From DATGKD01 sp035294855 (lineage in GTDB: Bacteria > Actinomycetota > Acidimicrobiia > Acidimicrobiales > UBA8190), in the NCBI GenBank assembly GCA_035294855.1, contig DATGKD010000241.1:1-21690 (forward strand): a DNA stretch of 21,690 nucleotides. Direction: 5' to 3'. The position numbers and the translations under genes are program-made. Below are positions 1 to 6,172 of this stretch, one piece after another (the first letter of the stretch is position 1; the number at the start of each line of letters is the position of its first letter). The notes under the pieces were generated by a model that saw only the letters and a program-made list of their open reading frames with translations, was not told where the DNA came from and ran no database searches.

Positions 1-43
1 GGCTCGGTTCAAGGCCTGCCGGACCTGGGCCGATACCTGGTCC

Positions 44-1411
44 ATGACGGACCAGCCGTCGTCGGCCGCGCTGGACGACAGGGCGGTGTCGACGATGCTC
101 GAGCGCGAAGCGCGCATCGTCGGCATCAAGGGCTTCTCGACGCCCACGCTCGAGGCGGTCGACCGACGGCGGTCGCAGCTGTGGACCGTCGCCTTCGCCG
201 GACTCGTGTGCCTGGCATCCGCGGTGGCTTTGCTCTCCACCAACACCGGCCGGCACCTGGGCTTCGCGAGCGGCACCGCGTTCCGCAGCGGGACCATCCT
301 GCTCGTGATCGGCCTCGCGGTGTACGTCATCGAAAAGGAACGTCACCTGCGCCGTCTGGCCAAGCTGCTCGTGGACGAACGCGTGCTCGGCGCTGCGCTG
401 TCGAACCGCCTGAAGGAGCTGGCCATGCTGTACGAGGCCGGCAAGGCGATGAACTCGGTGCTCGTGGTGGACGACGTCCTGCGTCTCATCCTGTCGAGCG
501 CGTTCGAGTTGCTGCACTCGGCGAGCGGGTCGATCATGCTGCTCGACGAGGCCGGCGAGCTCGTCGCGGTGTGCCACGCCGGCGACGACCAGGTGTCGCC
601 GCTCGAGCTGGGTGGAAGCATCGCCCACCGTGTGGTGCGCGACCGCGAGCCGCTCCTCGTGCAGGGGACCGTGTCGGAGAAGGGTCGGCCAGAGAGCGAG
701 AGCGCCGTGTGCGTGCCGCTCGTCCACCGCGGTCAGATCCTCGGCGTGATCAACCTGATCGGCGCCCACGGCGTGGTCTACAGCGAGTACGACCTGCGTG
801 CCGTGTCGCTGTTCGCCGAGCACGCCGCCATCGCCGTGGCCAACGCCCGCCTCTACGAAGCCGAGCGGGCGCTGTCGGCCAAGCTGTCGCACCAGGTCGT
901 GCACGACCCCCTCACGGGCGCGGCCAACCGCGTCCTCATCAGCGATCGGCTCGAGCACGCCTTGGCGCGCGTCCGTCGAGGTGAGTGCGCGGTGGCGGTG
1001 CTCTTCATCGACATCGACAACTTCAAGCTCGTCAACGACGAGCTCGGGCACCGCGCCGGTGACTTCGTGCTCTCCTCCGTGGCGCAACGACTGTCGGAGT
1101 GCGTACGACCGGCCGACACGGTGGGCCGTTTCGGTGGCGACGAGTTCGTGGTGGTGTGCGAGGGGCTCTCCCACGAGGGACAAGCCGGCGAGATCGCCCA
1201 GCGCGTCCTCGAGTCCTTGAGCCGGCCGTTCCAGACACCGTTCGGGGACCGGACCATGTCCGCGAGCATCGGCGTGTCGGTGACCGATCCGAGCACCGAA
1301 GCATCGGCCGAGCACTGCATCCGGGCCGCGGACCGCGCGATGTACCGGGCCAAGATGGAGGGCAAGGCGCGCGTGGTGAGCTCACAGCACCCACCGGTCG
1401 CCGCCCACTGA
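44..1411 (+). CDS. Membrane-anchored GAF-GGDEF diguanylate cyclase
   Basis: Predicted to make cyclic di-GMP from two GTP at the inner face of the membrane. Two hydrophobic segments lie near residues 48-64 and 83-97, followed by a helical linker, a GAF sensor domain (about 125-275) and a GGDEF domain (about 280-445). The signature RFGGDEF (about 362-368) is intact, and RPAD five residues before GGDEF matches the RxxD product-inhibition site. There is no EAL domain, so it should only synthesise. The start is uncertain: no good ribosome site precedes the ATG, and the frame stays open to the window edge without another start codon. One argument for this ATG is that it would overlap (ATGA) a TGA at 45-47 closing another frame that also runs in from the edge. 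The GAF ligand cannot be predicted. It converges with the catalase gene. Confidence 0.9.
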   Translation: MTDQPSSAALDDRAVSTMLEREARIVGIKGFSTPTLEAVDRRRSQLWTVAFAGLVCLASAVALLSTNTGRHLGFASGTAFRSGTILLVIGLAVYVIEKERHLRRLAKLLVDERVLGAALSNRLKELAMLYEAGKAMNSVLVVDDVLRLILSSAFELLHSASGSIMLLDEAGELVAVCHAGDDQVSPLELGGSIAHRVVRDREPLLVQGTVSEKGRPESESAVCVPLVHRGQILGVINLIGAHGVVYSEYDLRAVSLFAEHAAIAVANARLYEAERALSAKLSHQVVHDPLTGAANRVLISDRLEHALARVRRGECAVAVLFIDIDNFKLVNDELGHRAGDFVLSSVAQRLSECVRPADTVGRFGGDEFVVVCEGLSHEGQAGEIAQRVLESLSRPFQTPFGDRTMSASIGVSVTDPSTEASAEHCIRAADRAMYRAKMEGKARVVSSQHPPVAAH

Positions 1412-1471
1412 GTCACCCTGGCTCGCCCGCCCGGCGCGCGGCGGCACGCCTCGCGAGCTCCGAAGGCGATC

Positions 1472-1484
1472 CGCCCTCCGGGCG
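1472..1484. terminator. Small GC hairpin between convergent genes
   Basis: CGCCC, loop TCC, GGGCG forms a perfect 5-bp stem directly after the catalase stop codon (minus strand) and 60 nt after the cyclase stop. There is no T-run. It is short, so the terminator role is only a suggestion from its position. Confidence 0.3.
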
Positions 1485-2987
1485 TCAGCTCGGGCTGTCG
1501 AGCGCCTTGGCCACCCGCGCCCCGAGGTCGTCGTCCACGCGCCGCCAGTACTCGAGCGCCCGGACGAGCACGTCGCCGTGCACGCCGTTGCGCAGGTGGC
1601 CGACGATGTTGCCCACCAGGCGCTCGCGCGCCGGCTCGTCGAGGACCGCGCGGTAGAGGTTGCCCGGCTGCACGAAGTCGTCGTCCTCGCGGTGGCGCGT
1701 GGCCGCGGCGCGCACGATCTCCCCGGTGACGTCCCACGACGGGTCGCGCTCGCCCGCGTCGGCACGCGGGCCTCCGAACGAGTTGGGCGCGTACACGGGG
1801 TCCGGTGCGCTGCGGTACGCCATGGCGCCATCGGTGTTGTAGCTGTGCACCGGGGCTTTGGGCGCGTTGACCGGCAGCTGCAGGTAGTTGGACCCGATGC
1901 GGTGGCGATGGGCATCGGGGTACGAGAACAGCCGGCCGAGGAGCATCTTGTCGGGGCTGGGGCCGATGCCGGGCACCATGTTGGCGGGCTCGAAGGCGGC
2001 CTGCTCGACCTCGGCGAAGTAGTTCTCCGGGTTGCGGTCGAGGACGAGGCGCCCCACCTTGTGCAGGGGGTAGTCGCCGTGCGGCCACACCTTCGTCAGG
2101 TCGAACGGGTTGAAGCGATAGTCGGCGGCGTCCTCGAATCCCATCACCTGCACGTACAGCGTCCAGCTGGGGGCATCGCCGGTGGCGATCGCGTTGTACA
2201 GGTCGCGCAGGTGGTGGTCGGGGTCCTCGGCGACGATGGCCTTGGCGTCGGCGTCACCCAGGAAGGCGATGCCCTGGTCGGTCTTGAAGTGGTACTTGAC
2301 CCACGCGCGCTCGCCCGCGGCGTTCACCCACATGTACGTATGCGAGCTGAACCCGTCCATCTGGCGCCACGTGCGGGGGATGCCGCGATCGCCCATCAGC
2401 CACGTCACCTGGTGCGCGGACTCCGGCGACAGCGTCCAGAAGTCCCACTGCATGTTGTTGTCGCGGGTGTGCGTGTCGGCCCGTCGCTTCTGGGAATGGA
2501 TGAAGTCCGAGAACTTCTGCGGGTCGCGGATGAAGAACACCGGCGTGTTGTTGCCGACCATGTCGTAGTTGCCGTCGGCCGTATAGAACTTGAGCGCGAA
2601 ACCCCTCGGGTCGCGGACCGTGTCGGCCGAGCCCAGCTCGCCCGCGACGGTCGAAAAGCGCGCGAACACCTCGGTGCGTGCACCCGGAGCGAGGAACTTC
2701 GCCTTCGTCAGCGGCGACACGTCGTCGGTGACCTCGAAGAAGCCGTGCGCGCCTCCGCCTTTGGCATGGACCACCCGCTCGGGCACACGCTCGCGATTGA
2801 AGTGCGCCATCTTCTGGATGAGGTAGTGGTCTTGGAGGAGGATCGGGCCGTCGGGACCGACGGTGAGTGAATGCTCGTCGCTCGCCGCGGGGATGCCGGC
2901 GTCGGTGGTGGTGACAGGGATGTCGGGGGCGGCTGTGTTCGTGGCGTCTGGGTTCGTGGCGTCTGGGTTCGTGGTGTCGAGGTTCAT
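1485..2987 (-). CDS. katA: Monofunctional haem catalase (KatA type)
   Basis: Converts hydrogen peroxide to water and oxygen in the cytoplasm. The 500-residue length and motifs fit the small-subunit, clade-3-like haem catalases. Visible: active-site block VVHAKGGGAHGFFEV with catalytic His74; GNNTPVFFIRDP with distal-pocket Asn near 147; proximal haem motif RLFSYPDAHRHR with ligand Tyr356. No large C-terminal flavodoxin-like domain is present. The N-terminal 40 residues are low complexity and partly built from a 15-bp tandem repeat (TNPDA units), so the conserved fold starts near residue 40. The start is firm: AAGGAG lies 7 nt upstream of the ATG. It sits directly downstream of the Fur-type regulator, whose TGA is 4 nt from this ATG, so it should be cotranscribed and derepressed by peroxide. 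The product is secure; the symbol is by family resemblance only. Confidence 0.96.
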   Translation of the reverse strand: MNLDTTNPDATNPDATNTAAPDIPVTTTDAGIPAASDEHSLTVGPDGPILLQDHYLIQKMAHFNRERVPERVVHAKGGGAHGFFEVTDDVSPLTKAKFLAPGARTEVFARFSTVAGELGSADTVRDPRGFALKFYTADGNYDMVGNNTPVFFIRDPQKFSDFIHSQKRRADTHTRDNNMQWDFWTLSPESAHQVTWLMGDRGIPRTWRQMDGFSSHTYMWVNAAGERAWVKYHFKTDQGIAFLGDADAKAIVAEDPDHHLRDLYNAIATGDAPSWTLYVQVMGFEDAADYRFNPFDLTKVWPHGDYPLHKVGRLVLDRNPENYFAEVEQAAFEPANMVPGIGPSPDKMLLGRLFSYPDAHRHRIGSNYLQLPVNAPKAPVHSYNTDGAMAYRSAPDPVYAPNSFGGPRADAGERDPSWDVTGEIVRAAATRHREDDDFVQPGNLYRAVLDEPARERLVGNIVGHLRNGVHGDVLVRALEYWRRVDDDLGARVAKALDSPS

Positions 2988-2989
2988 GG
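2937..2989 (-). repeat. 15-bp tandem repeat at the catalase start
   Basis: GTTCGTGGCGTCTGG occurs at 2937-2951 and 2952-2966. A degenerate third copy lies at 2967-2981, and a partial copy (GTTCATGG) runs over the catalase start codon. The unit is a multiple of three, so copy changes keep frame; on the minus strand it encodes TNPDA units. It lies 26 bp from the 12-bp repeat in the Fur gene. Confidence 0.85.
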
Positions 2990-2991
2990 CT

Positions 2992-3528
2992 TCACTCCTT
3001 GGTTCTTCTCTCGTTCGTCTGCTTTGTCGTCTGCTTTGTCGTCTGCTTTGTCGTCTGCTTTGTCGTCTGACGGCGACCGGTTCGCCGTACGCGGCACGCC
3101 GGGCACAGTCCCCAGAAGGTGACCTCCGCCTCGTCGAGCTCGAAGCCGTGGTCGTCCGAAGGGCTGAGGCACGGCCGGCGCCCGACGGCGCAGTCGACGT
3201 CCGCGGTCGCTCCGCACCGCCGGCACACGACGTGATGGTGGTTGTCCCCCACCCGCATCTCGTACCGAGCCGGGCTCCCCGCCGGCTCCACGCGACGCGC
3301 CAGCTCCGCGTCGGTGAGGGCCGCGAGCACGTTGTAGACGGCCTGCGGCGACACCGACCCGAGCCGCTCGCGCACCGTGGCGATCACGGTGTCGGCGTCG
3401 GCGTGCGGACGGCGAACGAGGGCGTCCATGACGGCCAGACGGATGGCGGTCACGCGCAGTCCCGCCGCGCGCAGCGCATCGGCCGACGCCGCCTCTCGGG
3501 CTCGAGGGGTTTCCGCCACGGCGACCAT
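2992..3528 (-). CDS. Fur-family peroxide/iron regulator (CatR/FurA type)
   Basis: DNA-binding metalloregulator, expected to repress its own operon with catalase and to release on peroxide or metal change. A winged-helix domain spans about residues 17-85 (LRAAGLRVTAIRLAVMDAL, then VSPQAVYNVLAALTDAEL). The metal-binding dimerisation half has the family His cluster HHH (97-99), CxxC at 102/105 and a second CxxC at 142/145, so a structural zinc site is expected. The last 30 residues (149-178) are an unusual polar, basic tail containing four exact TTKQ units. The ATG at 3528 lies 7 nt past a candidate -10 and has no spaced Shine-Dalgarno, so a leaderless message is likely. In actinobacteria such regulators commonly sit just before catalase genes (furA-katG, catR-catA), which supports the role. 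Whether it senses peroxide rather than iron is inferred from the neighbour. Confidence 0.92.
   Translation of the reverse strand: MVAVAETPRAREAASADALRAAGLRVTAIRLAVMDALVRRPHADADTVIATVRERLGSVSPQAVYNVLAALTDAELARRVEPAGSPARYEMRVGDNHHHVVCRRCGATADVDCAVGRRPCLSPSDDHGFELDEAEVTFWGLCPACRVRRTGRRQTTKQTTKQTTKQTTKQTNERRTKE
2995..3000 (-). promoter_or_regulatory. Catalase ribosome binding site inside the fur gene end
   Basis: Minus-strand AAGGAG, 7 nt before the catalase ATG. The same six bases are the last two sense codons (Lys-Glu) of the upstream Fur gene, followed at once by its TGA. This layout suggests translational coupling: ribosomes finishing Fur clear or deliver to the catalase start. Confidence 0.8.
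3015..3069 (-). repeat. 12-bp tandem repeat in the Fur tail
   Basis: The unit TCGTCTGCTTTG (plus strand) is repeated exactly four times (3015-3062) with a 7-base partial fifth copy. The minus strand encodes TTKQ repeats in the C-terminal tail of the Fur protein. The unit length is a multiple of three, so expansion or contraction would change tail length without a frameshift and would not disturb the downstream catalase ribosome site. Confidence 0.95.
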
Positions 3529-3535
3529 CCGCCTT

Positions 3536-3565
3536 ATCGTAGAGGCTATCCAAGATTGGAGTCAA
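3536..3565 (-). promoter_or_regulatory. Candidate promoter of the fur-catalase operon
   Basis: Minus-strand -35 TTGACT (3560-3565), an 18-bp spacer, and -10 TACGAT (3536-3541). A start about 7 nt after the -10 falls at or next to the Fur ATG (3528), giving a leaderless or near-leaderless mRNA. The -35 matches 5 of 6 consensus bases and the -10 matches 4 of 6. Confidence 0.5.
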
Positions 3566-3574
3566 TCCATTCTT
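3552..3574. promoter_or_regulatory. 23-bp palindrome, likely Fur-type operator
   Basis: AT-rich imperfect palindrome centred on C3563; 9 of 11 base pairs match (mismatches at the 3556/3570 and 3561/3565 pairs). The left arm begins AAGATTGGA and the right arm ends TCCATTCTT. It covers the -35 and much of the spacer of the minus-strand promoter and lies 88 bp before the ferritin gene. Position, symmetry and AT-richness in GC-rich DNA support an autoregulatory operator. It does not match the classical E. coli Fur box. Confidence 0.6.
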
Positions 3575-3576
3575 AT

Positions 3577-3618
3577 CCCCGGGTTTAGCTCGGGGGCAGG
3601 TCCGGGCAGGTCGCCCGG
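3577..3618 (+). promoter_or_regulatory. Two adjacent hairpins upstream of the encapsulin operon
   Basis: Hairpin 1: CCCCGGG (3577-3583), loop TTTAG, CTCGGGG (3589-3595), a 7-pair stem with one G-U pair. Hairpin 2: CCGGGC (3602-3607), loop AGGTC, GCCCGG (3613-3618), a perfect 6-bp stem. A possible -10 (TACAGT, 3619-3624) follows without a clear -35. If transcription starts further upstream, both would lie in the 5' leader. No known riboswitch is recognised. Confidence 0.35.
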
Positions 3619-3661
3619 TACAGTCGTCGTGCCCGACCGGCGACCGGGAGAGAGGCGGACC

Positions 3662-4033
3662 ATGGCAAGCGAAGGGCTCCACGAGGCAGCCGAGCTGCTC
3701 GACGAGGCCACGGTCGACCGGCACCGGGCGATCGTCTCGCTGAAAGAGGAGCTCGAGGCGGTCGACTGGTACGACCAGCGCGTGAACGCCACCAACGATT
3801 CGAGCCTGGCCGACATCCTCGCCCACAACCGCGACGAGGAGAAGGAGCACGCGTCCATGACCCTCGAGTGGCTGCGCCGGCACGACCCCGTCCTCGACGA
3901 GCATTTGCGGACCTACCTGTTCACCTCGGCGCCCGTCACCGAGGTGGAGGCCGAGGCGGCCGCCGGATCAGACGGCGCGAATCCCGCCAGTTCCAACTCG
4001 CTCGGCATCGGATCCCTCCGGGGGGACGAGTGA
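3662..4033 (+). CDS. Encapsulated ferritin-like protein (EncFtn)
   Basis: Ferroxidase cargo of an encapsulin nanocompartment; it oxidises Fe(II) so iron can mineralise inside the shell. The 123-residue protein has the short two-helix EncFtn core, not the four-helix ferritin bundle: KEELEAVDWYDQRV and AHNRDEEKEHASMTLEWLRRHD. Expected metal ligands are Glu30, Glu60 and His63, with Tyr37 nearby, matching the Rhodospirillum rubrum EncFtn pattern as I recall it. An acidic, flexible linker (about 91-112) leads to a C-terminal targeting peptide SLGIGSLRG (113-121). The ATG at 3662 is preceded by GAGAGG with good spacing; longer in-frame extensions would run through the divergent control region. The TGA overlaps the shell gene ATG (TGATG), the usual cargo-shell layout. 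Confidence 0.95.
   Translation: MASEGLHEAAELLDEATVDRHRAIVSLKEELEAVDWYDQRVNATNDSSLADILAHNRDEEKEHASMTLEWLRRHDPVLDEHLRTYLFTSAPVTEVEAEAAAGSDGANPASSNSLGIGSLRGDE
3998..4024 (+). other. Encapsulin-targeting peptide coding segment
   Basis: Encodes SLGIGSLRG close to the C-terminus of the ferritin-like protein. Family 1 encapsulin cargoes carry a tail of the LGIGSL type after a disordered linker; it docks on the inner wall of the shell. The acidic, Ala/Ser/Gly-rich stretch before it fits such a linker. Confidence 0.88.
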
Positions 4034-4839
4034 TGAACCACCTCTACCGGGAGCTCGCACCCATCTCCGAGGCCGCCTGGGAGCAGATCGAGTCCGAGGC
4101 GAAGCGCCGGCTCACCACCCACCTGGCGGCGCGCAAGCTCGTTGATTTCTCCGGGCCGCACGGCTGGGGCCACTCCGCCACCGACGTCGGCCGTAGCGCG
4201 CCCGTGGCCGGCCCGACCGAAGGCGTGACCGCCCTGCAACGGCGCGTCCTCCCGGTGGTCGAGCTCCGTACCGACTTCGGCATCTCCCGGGTGGAGATCG
4301 ACGACGCCGACCGGGGCGCGGACGACATGGATCTGGAGGAGCTCGACGAAGCCACGCGGCAGATCGCCCTGGCCGAGAACGTCACGGTGTTCCACGGGTA
4401 CGCGGCAGTCGGCATCCAGGGCATCACGGAGTGCACGTCCCACCCGCCGATCGCCGTCGAGGCCGACATGGAGCACTACCCGACCGTCGTGGCCCGCGCC
4501 ACGGACGTGCTGCGCCGGTCCGGGATCGAAGGTCCCTACGGCCTCGCCATCGGGCCGGAGATCTACACGGGCATCGTGGAGACCGCCGAGCACGGTGGCC
4601 ACCTGTTGTTCGACCACCTGCGTCAGATCCTCGGGGGGCCGCTCGTGTGGGCACCCGGCGTGCAGGGGGGCGTCGTGCTCAGCTTGCGCGGCGGTGACTT
4701 CGTCCTCGAAAGCGGTCAGGACCTGTCGATCGGCTACCGCGACCACGACGCGGACGTCGTGCGGTTGTACGTGGAGGAGAGCTTCAGCTTCCGCGTGCTC
4801 GAGCCGGACGCGGCCGTCGCGCTGCGGTTCACCGGCTGA
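4033..4839 (+). CDS. Encapsulin shell protein (family 1, linocin-M18-like)
   Basis: Self-assembling HK97-fold shell protein that forms an icosahedral protein compartment; here the cargo is the ferritin-like protein just upstream. At 268 residues it has normal family length. Recognisable blocks are the N-terminal helix MNHLYRELAPISEAAWEQIE, the segment ARKLVDFSGPHGWGHSATDVG, LPVVELRTDFGISRVEIDD, the mid-region GPYGLAIGPEIYTGI, and the C-terminal block DVVRLYVEESFSFRVLEPDAA. Such proteins were once annotated as bacteriocin or protease, which should not be applied here. The start is fixed by the TGATG overlap with the cargo stop, so expression is probably coupled. Family 1 is favoured because the cargo sits immediately upstream with a C-terminal targeting peptide and no CBD-type insertion is seen. 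Confidence 0.95.
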   Translation: MNHLYRELAPISEAAWEQIESEAKRRLTTHLAARKLVDFSGPHGWGHSATDVGRSAPVAGPTEGVTALQRRVLPVVELRTDFGISRVEIDDADRGADDMDLEELDEATRQIALAENVTVFHGYAAVGIQGITECTSHPPIAVEADMEHYPTVVARATDVLRRSGIEGPYGLAIGPEIYTGIVETAEHGGHLLFDHLRQILGGPLVWAPGVQGGVVLSLRGGDFVLESGQDLSIGYRDHDADVVRLYVEESFSFRVLEPDAAVALRFTG

Positions 4840-4890
4840 AGCCGGAGCGAGCGCACCGCTCACGCGTCACGGTCAACCGCGGATCTGACC

Positions 4891-6075
4891 GTGTCGGCGC
4901 TCTGGTACGTCGGAGGCTCCCTCGTCGTCCTCGTCACCGCGGCGAGCATCCTCTTCACGCTCGTGCTGCCCCGGTCCACCGGGGGCGTCGTCGAACGGAT
5001 CACCCTGACCGTGAACCGGACGGTGCGCCTGTTGTTCATCGGGATCGCCCAGTTCGCCAAGAGCTACGAGGGCAAGGACGCCGTGTTCGCCCCCACCGCC
5101 CCGGTGGCGCTCGTGGCGCAGCTCGTCGTCTGGGCCGGGCTCCTCACGCTGGGGTTCGCGCTCGTGCTCGAGCCCACCACCCACGCGTTCGGCGCGGCCG
5201 TCCGGCAGTCGGCCGCCTCGCTGTTCACCGTGGGCCAGGTGCGCGCCGGCGGCGCCCCCAACGAGCCGGCCGACATCGCCGCGGGCGCCATGTGGGCGGT
5301 CATCGTGGCGCTGCAGATCGCCTACCTGCCCACCCTGTACGGCGCCTTCAACCGGCGCGAGTCGCTCGTCGCCAGGCTCGAGAGCCGCGCCGGGGTACCC
5401 GCCTGGGGACCCGAGGTCCTGGTGCGCCATCAGCTCGTGGGGATCACCGACGCCTTGCCCCAGTTCTACGCCGACTGGGAGACGTGGGCGGCCGAAGTGG
5501 CCGAGAGCCACAGCACCTACCCCGTCCTGTTGCTGTTCCGCTCGCCCGACCCGTGGTTTTCGTGGGTGGTGGGCCTGCTGGCGGTGCTGGACGGTGCGGC
5601 CCTTCACCTCGCCGTGGCGCCGGACAGCGCATCGTCCCAGGCGCGCCTGTGCCTGCGCATGGGGTTCACGGCGTTCAACCGCATCGCCCGCACCCTCGGC
5701 TGGCCCGTCGACCCCGACCCGAACCCCGAGGGGCCGATCGAGCTCACCTTCGAGGAGTTCCAACAGGCGTACGACATGCTCGTCGACGTGGGCTTCCCCA
5801 TGGAGCGCAGCGCGGAGGAGGCGTGGCCGCACTTCGTGGGGTGGCGCATCAACTACGAGCGCGTGGCCTACCGCCTGGCGGACCGCGTGGTCGCCCCACC
5901 CGCGCCGTGGTCGGGGCCGCGCAGCCACCTGCGGTCGGGGCCGGTGGCGCCGCGCCGCCCGCCACAGCGCAGCCCGAAGAAGGACGGCAAGGGCTTTCTC
6001 TCCGACCGCCGGCCCGAAGTGGTGGTGGGCCCCACGCGCAGCCGGCGCTCTCGATCCCGCCAGGGCGGTCCCTGA
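4891..6075 (+). CDS. Membrane protein with ion-channel-like TM-pore-TM core
   Basis: Not a family I can name with certainty. The 394 residues show a hydrophobic N-terminal segment (about 4-27), a second (about 70-93), a short re-entrant-like stretch SAASLFTVGQVRAGG (about 107-121) and a further segment (about 132-150) ending LYGAFNRRE. The TM-pore-TM order and TVG resemble potassium-channel-like proteins, but the canonical GYGD filter is replaced (GQVR), so the ion and even channel activity are uncertain. The central cytoplasmic region (about 155-330) is conserved-looking, with a hydrophobic helix near 225-245. The last 60 residues are Pro/Arg/Lys-rich and probably disordered. GTG start; 51 bp after the encapsulin stop on the same strand, so possibly one operon. 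A link to iron entry or ion balance for the compartment is speculation. Confidence 0.75.
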   Translation: MSALWYVGGSLVVLVTAASILFTLVLPRSTGGVVERITLTVNRTVRLLFIGIAQFAKSYEGKDAVFAPTAPVALVAQLVVWAGLLTLGFALVLEPTTHAFGAAVRQSAASLFTVGQVRAGGAPNEPADIAAGAMWAVIVALQIAYLPTLYGAFNRRESLVARLESRAGVPAWGPEVLVRHQLVGITDALPQFYADWETWAAEVAESHSTYPVLLLFRSPDPWFSWVVGLLAVLDGAALHLAVAPDSASSQARLCLRMGFTAFNRIARTLGWPVDPDPNPEGPIELTFEEFQQAYDMLVDVGFPMERSAEEAWPHFVGWRINYERVAYRLADRVVAPPAPWSGPRSHLRSGPVAPRRPPQRSPKKDGKGFLSDRRPEVVVGPTRSRRSRSRQGGP

Positions 6076-6172
6076 CAGCAACGTCAGCAACGACCCTTCC
6101 GGCGTAAGCTCGGCCGAACCGACCTTGTCCGCCGGGCGCGGGGACAGGACGGGCCCAGCGCGGGGGTGGCCG

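Noticed and set aside
1..47. Tail of an upstream gene ending at TGA 45-47
   Set aside because: The ATGA overlap is suggestive, but only about 14 Gly/Pro-rich codons are visible, too few to call a gene.
853..2088. Minus-strand 411-codon frame across the cyclase and catalase ends
   Set aside because: It overlaps two well-supported genes in a shadow frame and has no recognisable motif.
1578..2870. Long plus-strand reading frame (430 codons) antisense to catalase
   Set aside because: It mirrors the high-GC catalase gene, its protein is Val/Arg/Gly-rich with no recognisable domain, and the opposite strand has full catalase motifs.
3015..3069. CRISPR-like array
   Set aside because: Units are contiguous 12-mers with no spacers and are coding in frame; this is a simple tandem repeat.
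3377..3661. N-terminal extension of the ferritin frame
   Set aside because: It would run antisense through the Fur gene and the operator; the ATG at 3662 has a ribosome site and starts where EncFtn proteins start.
4033..4839. Bacteriocin or prophage capsid reading of the encapsulin gene
   Set aside because: HK97-fold similarity alone could suggest phage, but there are no portal, terminase or tail genes, and the cargo ferritin with a targeting peptide sits directly upstream.
5594..6172. N-terminal extension of the first P450
   Set aside because: It overlaps the membrane-protein gene in another frame and is Arg/Pro-rich; the P450 homology begins just after the GTG at 6173.
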